From assembly GCA_022432975.1 (NCBI GenBank), contig CM039515.1, positions 17,703,488 through 17,767,487 on the forward strand: a stretch of 64,000 nucleotides of DNA, read 5' to 3'. This DNA is from Begonia masoniana (lineage: Eukaryota > Streptophyta > Magnoliopsida > Cucurbitales > Begoniaceae). Numbering within the stretch: the stretch's first letter is position 1; each line of letters starts with the position of its first letter. Shown here one piece after another: positions 1-11,900 of the stretch. The notes under the pieces are model-generated. The model did no database searches. It had not been told where the DNA came from and saw nothing but the letters and a program-made list of their open reading frames with translations. The position numbers were made by a program, and so were the translations under genes.

Positions 1-438
1 CCAAGCTACTCCCCATCATATTGATAATTTTTTGTTTGCGTGATACTCATAGCTTGCTCATATCCTAATTTGTTGAAATATGAGTTTACTGTTTGTAATA
101 GCAGGATATTAGTATATAGCTGATATTTATCTATGTTTTGTTGGACTCACTTCTGAAATTTTGGAAATATACTATCTTATTTGTGTTGAATGACCTATGG
201 AATGTTATTGCGTGTTATAATATTTGACCTTGAAATATTTGTCAAAGGGGGAGACAAAATTGAAAGTTTAGAAGCAAAACAAGTGTCGACCGATAAATGA
301 AAGTGTCGACCAAACTTGTGAAGAAATGGAGACAGAAGAATCGAGCGTCGACCTTGGTGCAAACAGACTAAATCATGTGTCGACCAGATTTTACAGGGTT
401 TGACACTTGAATACAACGAGGTATGATGTGTCGACCAC

Positions 439-2951
439 TGTAACGCCCCTAAAACTGTACCCATTTACCCGTATAAATTTTTCATTTTATTTTACACCTT
501 AAGCGGAAACTAAATCGGAATCGAAGTCGTTAGTGTTGTTTGGAAAACCATTTAAAACGTACATAAAATTGTTTAATAAAACAATTAAAACTATTTAATT
601 AAAAACTAATTTTAATTAAAAACAATCGGGAGGGCAAAACTGTCCAGCCATGAAAACAGAGGGCAGCGACCAGACGCTGCAGCATGCAGTGCCTGATCGC
701 TGCATGCTGTGCAGCATGCAGCGCCTGATCGCTGCATGTTGGGCAGCATGTAGCGATCGATCTCTGCATGCTGCAGAGATCGATCGCTGCACACTCTGTG
801 CAGCGATCACACAGCATGCAGCGATCCACCATTGCCTTCGATCGCCATCTCTCTTTCTCTTCTCTTCTCTTTTCTCTCTTTGTTTTTCAAGTACTCTCTG
901 GAAACTCCAGAGAGCAAAACCACAATTTGCTTTCTGGAATCCGATTTCCAGAGAGCAATACTTCTACAAATAACAACCTAAAAATCCACTTCCATAATTT
1001 AACGCAATACTAATACTTTAAAAGTGATAAAATTTCCTAGAAACAAACGGCGTGGATAGCTCTAAAAACCGAGCCTATCCGTGACAACCTAAAAAAAAAC
1101 ATTTCAAAACATTTCCTATAACATCAGAATAAAAGACTTAACAAAACGTTTTAAATACGATTACCAAAACCTTTGAGACGTCAAAAGTAAACCTATCAAC
1201 TACCAGACCAAGCATCCTAATATGTTCTATACAAATTAACATCAGCCCAAACATCACGAAAATCCCAAAATCTATACATACTTCCCCCACGGGTCAATAC
1301 ACGCCTCGACTGCCCAGCGCACTCCCACGGACCATCATCCATCAACTGCCTCAGACATCAGATGGAGGAACGTCGTCCTCACCTGGATCTACGTCACCTA
1401 TAACGTCACCTACACCATACAGACATCTATGAGATAATGAAATCTCAGTAAGCTTCGTAAATGCAGATGCATGCGTGCGTATGCCATTCAGAAAACATGC
1501 AGATTCAGATTCAGATACAGATTCATTACGTCGCAGACAGACAGATTGTCACCGAGATCGCAACCCACTAACCGGAGAGAGCCCATCCTGCGGTCGGACT
1601 ACTCTTTCCAGCTAGAGGAGGGGGGTACACGCTTGCAACACGCACAGCCGTGCCTGAGCTCCACCTCGCGTGACCAGATACAGACAGATTACGTTCATTC
1701 ATTACAGAGGTTCATTTTCTTTTCTTAAAACACGTGCGGAGATTCATTTTCATGACATTTGAAATATGTGATGCATGAACAGATATGAGCATAATATAAA
1801 CATACAGTAAACAAACACATATATACCATCAAGACTGTAAATGAAATAACCTACAAAACGTTTAAACCTAACTATCCAACCAAAGCAAATAAAACAAACG
1901 ATCCTTTAACATCCTCGACGCGACATCGAAATACGGTGTAGGCCAATCGGCCAGAGTAAGTCACGAGAACTTACCTTGAGCGCACAGATTCTCGAGCTTC
2001 GTCCAAGAGAGTCGTTCACCTAAGCAATTCAAAGCGTTTATCGTTAAAACGAATTTAAACTTCTAAACGTCCAAATTCAACGAAACCTTAACTAAGGAAT
2101 TCCTTAAAACTTCTAACTCATCAAATCGAGATACTTAAACGACTAATTCATGCTCGATGGTTCGAAATTACAATTAACGAACTTTTCCAAAAATTCCTAA
2201 TTTTTAACCTTTTCACGATTTGATTTAACTTCGTCCAATAACGTCAAATACGTGCAATATATACTTAATCAAGGCTACCCTATTAATTACGAACCCTAAT
2301 TCGCATTTTTGACGAAACCCTAATTGTTTATACTTCGTAAAACTCGAAATAAACGCTCTAAGAACGTAGATTCATACCTAGGATAGCGAGAGGAGGAAGA
2401 ATCACGAAGAACGGAGGAGAAACGGAAGAGAATGGAGGTCGGGATGTGAGAAGTCGTCGACGGCCAGGGAGAGGAAATAGCTCTCTGTAAATCGCGCAGG
2501 AAGAAATGAGGGAAAGAGAGAAGCAATTGTGATTTTATAAAATTGGTTTGGCAGATTACCAAAACGCCCTTAGCTCTTATTTCTATTTTGTTTCGTCCTT
2601 CGGTTCGTTAATCGTCCAACTATTCGGATTCTCGAAAGTTCCATATTTTGCCAATAACTCCTATTCATTGCCAGGGATTTATTAAAACTGTCCGTTCGCA
2701 ATTTGGACCCCGTTTACTATTTTTACCAAAACGTTCTTCATATTACGATAGAGGTAATTACTCGGAATATAGCATCTAAACTCCGAAAATTCTCATAATT
2801 TTTTTAAAATTCCCATAAATCGTTAGGACCGAAATGACGCTTCCCGTCTGCGAAACTGATTTGATTTGGCATATTTATGAAAATGCCACTATATTATAAA
2901 ATATGAATATAATATATTAAAACCAAAAATCTGTACAAGCCGGGTATTACA
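439..2951. mobile_element. Solo LTR A (2,513 bp) with 5-bp target duplication
   Basis: The element starts TGTAACGCCCC and ends GGGTATTACA, so it has the TG...CA ends of an LTR and a short imperfect inverted repeat. It splits a copy of the 220-bp repeat; the flanking ACCAC is present at 434-438 and 2952-2956, and removing the insert plus one ACCAC restores the repeat exactly. There is no internal domain, hence a solo LTR. It shares blocks with solo LTR B, e.g. CCCCACGGGTCAA near 1285 and GGTGTAGGCCAATCGGCC near 1938. Family is not certain; long LTRs with TGTAAC ends are common in plant Ty3/gypsy elements. Confidence 0.85.
650..830. repeat. Array of palindromic GATCGCTGCATGC-type motifs inside LTR A
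   Basis: About 180 bp is built almost entirely from forward and reverse copies of GATCGCTGCATGCTG (for example CTGATCGCTGCATGCTG near 692 and GCATGCAGCGATC near 814). The stretch is much richer in GC than its surroundings. The motif is self-complementary in parts, so the region can fold. It lies near the start of the LTR as read on the plus strand. Confidence 0.85.
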
Positions 2952-4056
2952 ACCACAGTTTTAGATTTCAACTGAAACATATTTCAACAGCTAAATCAGC
3001 TAAATCCAACGGTAACAAAGTGTCGACCGATAAATGAAAGTGTCGACCAAACTTGTTAAGAAATGGAGACAGAAGAATCGAACGTCGACCCTGGTGAAAA
3101 CAGACTAAATCATGTGTCGACCAAATTTTAAAGGTGTCGACACTTGAATACAACGAAGTATGATGTGTCGACCACAGTTTTAGATTTCAACTGAAACATA
3201 TTTCAAACAGCTAAATCAGCTAAATCCAACGATAACAAAGTATCGACCGATAAATGAAAGTGTCGACCAAACTTGTTAAGAAATGGAGACAGAAGAATCG
3301 AGCGTCGACCCTGGTTGAAAACAGACTAAATCATGTGTCGACCAAATTTTAAAGGTGTCGACACTTGAATACAACGAAGTATGATGTGTCGACCACAGTT
3401 TTAGATTTCACTGAAACATATTTCAAACAGCTAAATCAGCTAAATCCAACGGTAACAAAGTGTCGACCGATAAATGAAAGTGTCGACCAAACTTGTTAAG
3501 AAATGGAGACAGAAGAATCGAGCGTCGACCCTGGTTGAAAACAGACTAAATCATGTGTCGACTAAATTTTAAAGGTGTCGACACTTGAATACAACGAAGT
3601 ATGATGTGTCGACCACAGTTTTAGATTTCAACTGAAACATATTTCAAACAGCTAAATCAGCTAAATCCAACGGTAACAAAGTGTCGACCGATAAATGAAA
3701 GTGTCGACCAAACTTGTTAAGAAATGGAGACAGAAGAATCGAGCGTCGACCCTGGTGAAAACAGACTAAATCATGTGTCGACCAAATTTTAAAGGTGTCG
3801 ACACTTGAATACAACGAAGTATGATGTGTTGACCACAGTTTTAGATTTCAACTGAAACATATTTCAAACAGCTAAATCAGCTAAATCCAACGGTAACAAA
3901 GTGTCAACCGATAAATGAAAGTGTCGACCAAACTTGTTAAGAAATGGAGACAAAATAATCGAGCGACTGTTAGAATCGAGCGATAAATCAAACTGTAACA
4001 AGGTGTCGACCAATTGTTAGACAGGTCGACCACTTGGTGACAGAATTCAGCAAGAG

Positions 4057-4064
4057 TATAAATT
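4057..4064 (+). promoter_or_regulatory. TATA-like box of the copia 3 LTR
   Basis: TATAAATT follows the end of the GTCGAC repeat region by about 25 bp. Position between the U3 repeats and the following sequence fits an LTR promoter. Only context supports it. Confidence 0.35.
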
Positions 4065-4180
4065 GAAGAATGAAGTTTTTAAGAAACAACAACCTGCTGA
4101 TCAAAAAGTTAGTTTTTCTCTGAACTTTCAAGTGCGTTCATTGGTGATTCTCAAAGTTGAAAGTAATAGTTGGGGGTCAC

Positions 4181-5290
4181 ACCAGTTATCATTACAACTA
4201 TAACAACAAATTCCATAACTCTGGCTTTTTTGTTTCACACAGAAGATAGTTTGACAATCCACATTTTGCATTTTACATACATTTTGTAGCATACAAAAAG
4301 AGCAACTACAACTGTTGTGGCAATCCACAGAGACTTATATAATAGTAGCTTTGTTCGCAACTTCTCGTTCTTTGCTTCTGCTACCCTAAGTCGCGACTGT
4401 AATAGATTCAGTACCTTCTTCTCTCTCTCCTTCGTTGGTGGATCGTACCATGTGAAATCACATCCTCTTGTGCCTCGCTATGAGAAAATGAATAATGTAA
4501 GTGTGTTCGAACTTAAAGTAAAGTAAATAATTCACACAATTTCATTGTATTTACCTCATCCTGGATTGTCTAGTGTCCATGATGTGCGCATAGCAGCTCT
4601 TTCATGACAAAAACAAACAATGAGAGATACTCATTCACGAACAACTGCCATTGAAGAGTTAATATATGAAGAACTAAATATCAATTAAACATACTTTTCC
4701 TAATTGGAAAAATCAAAAGCAACTTGAAAATTCTAAGATTTTATTCAATGGGAGGTACATCCCAGTTTTCACCTTAAAAACATACACTACACTATCTCTC
4801 ATTATTCCAATTTGAATTCACGGTAGGTCAAAAGAATTTTGAACTCGACCAGTACCCTTAAGACTATGGGGGATAATTCACAATTGAAATCAAGAAAACA
4901 GACAAAAATCCCGTAATAAACTAAACTTCTCAACAACCAAAGCGATTCTAGAAAGCCAGATTTTCCTTCTTAGAAATCAAAGAAACAAAAAATCAGAAGT
5001 CGAGCGAAAGCCTGTGCGAGCGCGAATCAGAAAAAGTCGTACCTACCAGTAGAAGCGAGCGCGAATCAGAAGTCGATCTGAGAGCGAGAGCTGTGCGATG
5101 CGAGCAAGCCGAGCGACTGTGCGATGCCGGAGACAGAGGAGAACGCCGGAGACAGAGGAGAACGCGAAGAACGATAATTAGGGATTTTTACTTCAGACAA
5201 TTTTAAACTTAAACTTTTTTTTTTTTACTGAGTGATTTGAGGATGAAAGGAAGGTATTATCGGGTTTTAGCATCGCACGTGCAGATCACG
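4181..5290. other. Non-coding stretch, no recognised gene
   Basis: No open frame here matches a family I recognise. The region 4990-5190 is GC-richer than its surroundings and, read on the minus strand, resembles a 5' leader ending at a GT donor-like site (ACTG|GTAGGT near 5045), with internal short direct repeats such as GCCGGAGACAGAGGAGAAC. It could be a gene fragment carried by a transposon, since it borders a copy of the terminal repeat at 5325-5425. I cannot name a source. Confidence 0.3.
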
Positions 5291-5543
5291 TGTCAATTTT
5301 AACGGACTTTTTAACGACAGGGTTTGAATGTCAAACGTTTTATACGTTAGGGTTTGATTGGATAAAAAATAAACGTTAGGGGCCAAATGGCCACTGACCC
5401 CATATGTTGGGGTCTAAATGATACTTTTCCCTAAAATTTTTTAGAAAAAAGTTCAATTTAACCTCTTATGGGGTCAATGGTCAATTGGCCCCTAATGTTT
5501 ATTTTTTACTCAATCAGTTTCTATCGTTAACGTCATTTGCAAT

Positions 5544-5601
5544 TCAACTCCTCCTGTCAATTTTTTCTTTAAATTTGAGACGTGGAGAGCACGTGATGTT
5601 C

Positions 5602-5667
<66 letters not shown>

Positions 5668-6056
5668 GAGGGAGAAGGAGCTTTAGCGTGACTGGGAGTA
5701 GGTGCAGAAGTCGGAGCTATTTTTGGAGAAGAAGGCACGTAGGCGGGAGAGTTTATAGACAGAGACCAAATTGGTTCGTTGGTCGGAGCTACTATTACGA
5801 CAGGTGGTGGAGAGCTCTCTGGGGTCAGTGTTTCGGGCTCTGATGGTGGAGGTGCGTTGAAGGGGGGACTCTCTACATTAGGAGTCCATTTCCATGGAGG
5901 TGAAGAGCTCAGCGGTGACTCTGGCGTGATAGCCTGAACAGAAACAGCAAACAACGCCACCATCATTACTGCACTGGCAATAAAGAAGTTAACCAGGTTG
6001 TAAAATGTGAAATTAGAGAGAGAAAATGATAGTTTGAGAATTTGGAGGACACACAC
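5544..6056 (-). CDS. Proline-rich secreted protein-like ORF inside a TIR element
   Basis: The ORF is 170 residues. It opens with a hydrophobic stretch (residues about 22-42, ending ALFAVSVQA) that looks like a signal peptide with a cleavage site after Ala, followed by about 85 residues rich in Pro, Ser, Thr and Ala with many SPP/APS/TPS steps, as in arabinogalactan-type or other hydroxyproline-rich cell-wall proteins. A second Met at about residue 31 is an alternative start closer to the signal peptide. The C-terminal Arg-Glu repeat comes from a (CT)n microsatellite and the last residues lie in the terminal repeat, so the natural end has probably been lost. The first residues overlap the right terminal repeat. 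It may be a captured gene fragment; expression is unknown. Confidence 0.4.
5606..5662. repeat. (CT)n microsatellite, 57 bp
   Basis: Uninterrupted CT dinucleotides. On the minus strand it lies within the proline-rich ORF and encodes its Arg-Glu repeat. Confidence 0.98.
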
Positions 6057-6242
6057 GTGTCAAGTTTAAAAGGAAAATTGACAGGAGGGGTCGCATTGCA
6101 AACGACGTCAACGACAGAGGTTGATTGGGTTAAAAATAAACGTTATGGGTCAATTGACCATTGATCACACACGTAGGGGTTAAATTGAATTTTTCTTTAG
6201 TTTTTATTTAAATAAATATATAAAAGTTAAAAGAGTGAAAGT

Positions 6243-6308
6243 AGCCCAGTCCAGCAAGGGTCCAATTAAAACTTGAAATTAGGGTTCTGATTGAAGGCCC
6301 TATATATC
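6243..6308 (+). promoter_or_regulatory. RPL38 promoter: site II motif, telo-box and TATA box
   Basis: Three elements typical of plant ribosomal protein genes lie upstream of the RPL38 start. A site II motif (TGGGCT on the minus strand) is at about 6243-6248, a telo-box core (TTAGGGTT) at 6279-6286, and a TATATAT box at 6301-6307. The next bases are pyrimidine-rich (TTTCTCTTTCTTCTTG), which fits a transcription start and leader of a translation-machinery gene. Confidence 0.65.
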
Positions 6309-6379
6309 ATTCAGTTTCTCTTTCTTCTTGCTACCGAGCTTAGCCGTTCCCAGTCTCCTAGCTCCTTGCGCAGAGCGAA

Positions 6380-7690
<1,311 letters not shown>

Positions 7691-8461
7691 AGAAGTGTTT
7701 GACAATACGTCGAGCATAGGTGGTGTGATTGTTCGGAGAGTTGAGATTTTTTTTTTTTTTTTGGATGTTTTTGTTTTTGAAATAGTAGAAAGTTCATTTC
7801 ACAGTCCCGCCATTTGCTATTTAGTGAAGCATCCTTTATCCATTTCCCATTTATATGTTGTCTAACGTTATCAATTTTTTGTTCTGATTAATGCAAGTAA
7901 GCTTTGTGGAAATAAATTGCATGTAACTCCCACCCCCATTTTTATGGTTTTTCAAATCAAATTGTGTAGCTTGTTTGCATTCATGATGGATTATTTATTT
8001 ATTTGGATCATTACCATTTCTTTATGCTGCCTCTCCCCTTTTGATTCTTGTTCCTTCTCCCCCGTAGCAATAATCTCCCTCATAGCTTAAAAGAAAATGA
8101 TTACCTTTTAGAGGTGCGACGTTTTGTGGGTTGTTTCTTGTAATCGAGTGTATTTTGGAGAAAATCATCTTTGATGTATTATAGCCCCATATTGAAAGGC
8201 TTGTCATTTGCATATCTTGTTTGCAGAGAAACATCGTGCATAACTCAGACCTTTTGTCTCATATTTTGATTGTTTTTATAAAATATATTTGCACTATGGC
8301 TTGTCTAATAGATTAAGATTTTTCCACAAAAGTTTATTTTTCAATATTGAAAGGAATTTTTTTTTTTCCATTTGTTGTATGATTTGCACTATAATTTTAT
8401 ATTACAACTAGTTTTTCTTTGTCATTTGATCGTTAGCTCTTATGATATGTTTATTTGGATG

Positions 8462-8655
8462 AGTATTGCTATTCTCTTATTTTACTCTCTCATAAAATAC
8501 TTGATGAAGTGTTAAACAATAATTAATGTAATTAATTAATTATTTATAATTTATTGTATTATTTATATTAATTATTGTTTGACAAGAGTATATTATTATT
8601 GTTTAACGAATATTTTAATATAGTAGAATAAGAGAGTAAATATAACATTATTCTG
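8462..8655. repeat. Foldback MITE-like palindrome
   Basis: Outer arms (TTCTCTTATTTTACTCTC near 8473 against GAATAAGAGAGTAAAT near 8625) and inner arms (GTTAAACAATAATTAATG near 8512 against TTAATTATTGTTTGAC near 8568) are inverted copies, imperfect but clear. The whole folds on itself around 8540 and is very AT-rich. No ORF. I could not fix a target duplication. Confidence 0.6.
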
Positions 8656-8741
8656 TTTGTGTTGTTAATAATCATTCATATTACTGTGTCAAGTGGAAGA
8701 ATACAGTGTACATGTAATAATAGCATAACATAGTTATAGTT

Positions 8742-8960
8742 TAATAGGGGTGTTAAACGAACGGGCTGGCGAAGCCGGTTCAGCACGGCTCGACTTGTTT
8801 AACTTTGTAATGCGAGCTGTCTCTAGTTGAAACTTTTTATAGGATGGGTTCTTTAGACTTGGTTTGTGAGGCCGGCTCGTTTAACTCGTTAGGCTCGATG
8901 AGTCAGATTTTTTCAGCATTAACTCGACTTGGTTGGCTCGTTTGTATTTCTATAAGTTAA
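8742..8960. mobile_element. Possible decayed hAT-type non-autonomous element
   Basis: TAGGGGTGTTAAACGAACGG at about 8746 resembles the terminus and subterminal region of plant hAT elements. The next 200 bp is rich in GGCTCG/CTCGTT repeats within an AT-rich context. No matching right end is found, so this is only a tentative call. Confidence 0.3.
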
Positions 8961-11900
8961 TTATTATTTTTTTTAACATGCATATACAACATGTATTATA
9001 TCCGGGGTTTTTTAAAATAATAATAATTATGCAATGAGCTAATTTCACACTATTAATTTATTGGTAGAGAACTAAATTATAAAGAATTAAACATTGGCTT
9101 CAATTGGTAAATCAAATCAAGGTTGGTTTTAACGAATTTGCTGTCTTCGTCCAATAATGAATTATCAATGAAAACAGACAATACTCAATCATAGGAAACA
9201 GGGGGGTTCGCCTTTTCCAAACAATTTTTATATATGAGAAGAAAGACAAAATAGTTGACAATTCTTTAATCAATTTCATATATTTCTTAGTTCACATACT
9301 CGGACTAGATTGAATATTTCATTTTTTGCAAATATTTTTTCAAGAAAATCTTCCAACACAGTTTTGGCCTTATATATGCATGATGGTTGATTGAATCATA
9401 GACAAAGCTAATTTAACAAATAATACATGCAATACTACATTTACATTGTATTATTAATTTTGTATCATGAAATCTTATGACAACCAACCATATGTGATGG
9501 CAAAGACGATCCATATTAGTGTGATGTAAAATCTCACATTGTCTGAGATAGTGAAAATTGAATGGTTTATAAGAATAATTATACTTCCTACGTAGTACAA
9601 TGCGTTTTGGGTTAACCTCAAGAATAAATCCGTACAAATTTTGATCTAAAGCGGATAATATTATACTTGGAGAACTAGAAACTCCGAGTATCTCATATAT
9701 GTTTCATGTATTAATTAATGCACACGACTACTTGCTACAGGTAAAAATGTTAGATTGAAGCTTAAAAAAGATACACTATGCAACTTAGGTGAATGCAAAT
9801 TATTTGAATGTAGAAACAGAAGATTAAGAAAACCTAATGAACAGTTGTAGGGCAAAAGATCAAACTAGGGCTATGAGTTTTTTAAAAATATTAAAAAAAT
9901 GATATATAAAAAAAGCAAAATGGCATGTGATATTGTATTTAAAAATGAATTATAAAGTTAAAAGAGAAGGATGGAAGAGTGGTCAAAGTCAAAAAAGGGT
10001 TTGAATCCCAAACAGAGTTAGGGTTTATTATTTTAAGAACCCAAGAAAAGAGAGAGGCGAAGAATGAGCATTCCTAGGGCTTGTTTCCTTCTGAGAGGAT
10101 TCTGTTTGCGATGAGAAAGAGACAGTCACAGACACGCATGGTTTTTTAACTATTATTACACACAATCTTCTCCTCTCTCTCTCTCCTCTTTCTCTCTCTT
10201 ACGACTCGACTTTTTTTTTTTTTTTTTATGAAAATTTGGTCTGAAATGAAAGTATCTCAAGTTTAGTGTAAACCCAATAAAGATTTAAAGATGATGTTAA
10301 CGATAAATCTGTGAAAAACGATGGAGAAAATGGACTGAAAATTTGATTCAGCTATATTGGCGAAGAAGGCTTTCAGGGATTTGGTTCGTGGATTTATTTG
10401 TAATGACGCCTGTTTTGCAGAGCAGAGAAGATTTGCAAAAGTCTGGAGATGATAGAGGGGAAGAACTGGAAGTGGATATAAAAAAAAGTGATGGGTTTGA
10501 TCATTTTTTAAAATTTTTATAAGTTTGATAAAGTTTACTTTTCTTGGAAATCTCTTCCTTGGTGGATAGGGAGAAGCAAGGAATGGAGGTGTGCATGGGT
10601 AAGGGTGCAAAACTAGAGAGAGAAAGAGAGGGTTAGAGAGAGACTAGAAATCTTTCCAAGGAGGCACGGGTGCTCCGATGATTTCTCCAATGTAATTCCA
10701 GTTTCCAACTGGAGTTTTTCTTTAATTTTAGAGTATCAAACCTCTGCCTCTGTGGACAAAACTTGATCGAGATGATCTCGATTTCAAAAGATTGCACATT
10801 TGTTGAAAGAACTTTGACACGAAATTTAGTACTTTTGAGTCACATAAACATATTAAAATTGTTGGAAATTATGGACAATCGTATCATTCTCTCTACTGTC
10901 ATTAATTATGATTATGAGATTTGACATATGGATGCCACATTTACATAGGTTTCACACGATACGAACATAGATAATTCTGTCATGCGAAGCAATTCAAAAA
11001 CCAACGAAGATATCTTTGTTCATGCATCTTATTATGACCTTGCTAGGTTTTGTTTTAGGTAGCAAACATAGTTTTTTTTTTGTTTTCCCTCGTTCATCTC
11101 TCTCTCTCTCTTCAACTCTCTCTCTATCTTTCTCTAGTTTTCAACCTACGTGAAGGTAATTATAGAATTATTCTGAACCATTGCTAGATTACTGTCTATA
11201 GATCTATGGTCAAGTGTATTTTCATGAGAATTACAAGGTGGAAGGCAGAGTTATTTTCTCCGAGGAGAAGTTGTTGGCCACTATCTAGTAATCAAGCCCA
11301 TAAATTAAGCAAATTAATTACAAATCTTAATTTATTACTTGATCTGTAAACAGACATACAAGTTAATGGCTGTCTATCTCCCTTATTTTATCTTGCATGT
11401 TACCCGCTTTCATGTTTCTATCTCGTTAACATCCATAATACCCAAAAACCCTACTTCTTACTCACCAAAACCCTAATACCCCTTCTGATATTGTTTTTGC
11501 TGATGTAATCCTTTTTTTTTTGTTAATTCATATAGTTATTTATTACTTAGTCGTAATTCAAATTTCATTTATTTTTAATAATTCCCACCAATTTTCAAAC
11601 ACAGGAATATACAGTTTCTATGTTATGATGAGCTCAACTTTTCAAGTGAACTATAATCTGACCCTCAGATCAGGATGTTGCGGCGCCAGGGAAGACGATG
11701 TCAGCCGGCTGTGGCACGACGGGTTGGGGTACTGAGTTTGCGACACTAGTGCAGCTTTATGCATTATAGAAATTTTGCTTCGACGCATTTTAAAGAAATA
11801 TTATGTTCCCCGTATAAGATCTATAGATTTTAAAATTTTTAAATGTATACTAATGATAGTACGATAATAGGTCGATGATTTTGATAAGCTTAGAGGATAT

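Larger units (their letters stand above)
284..3968 (+). repeat. 220-bp tandem repeat, six copies, rich in GTCGAC
   Basis: Copies begin at 284, 3021, 3241, 3461, 3682 and 3902, with a spacing of 220-221 bp; the first is completed at 2957-3020 after the inserted solo LTR. Each full unit carries about six GTCGAC palindromes, mostly as TGTCGACC. Copies differ by only a few bases each (for example TATCGACC at 3241, TGTTGACC near 3827), so they were probably amplified together. The last copy decays after about 3950. They lie in the putative U3 of a copia LTR. Confidence 0.95.
1..4180 (+). mobile_element. 3' end of a Ty1/copia-like retrotransposon (copia 3): polypurine tract and 3' LTR
   Basis: A purine run (AAAGGGGGAGA, about 244-254) resembles the polypurine tract of SIRE-type copia elements and is followed by TGAAAG at 261, a possible LTR start. 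The next 3.7 kb is dominated by a 220-bp tandem repeat, then a TATA-like box (4057-4064), as expected for U3 followed by the transcription start. No coding domain is visible in bases 1-260, which would be the non-coding 3' part of the element. The 3' limit is uncertain: I see no clear CA end with a target duplication, and 4180 is only an estimate. The LTR is split by a later solo LTR (439-2951). Assignment to copia rests on the tract and on analogy with the element at 26301-36836. Confidence 0.45.
5325..6195. mobile_element. TIR-type DNA element (Pack-type candidate) with about 140-bp inverted repeats
   Basis: Bases 5445-5585 and 6048-6195 are inverted copies of each other (shared blocks include GGTCAATTG, AACGTTTATTTTT-like and CTCCTGTCAATTTT), enclosing about 460 bp that hold a proline-rich ORF. 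A third copy of the outer part lies at 5325-5425 in the orientation of the right arm, so 5325-5540 is itself an inverted repeat. Long terminal repeats around a small non-transposase ORF resemble Pack-MULE elements. I could not find a clear 9-bp target duplication, so the superfamily is open. Confidence 0.6.

Noticed and set aside
4317..4526. 69-codon frame ending at a GT donor-like site (AATAATGTAAGTG)
   Set aside because: No similarity recognised and no partner exon found; a chance frame is equally likely.
10263..10610. 115-codon open frame on the minus strand
   Set aside because: Composition follows the CT/GA-rich surroundings, there is no recognisable domain, and no promoter or intron pattern supports a gene.
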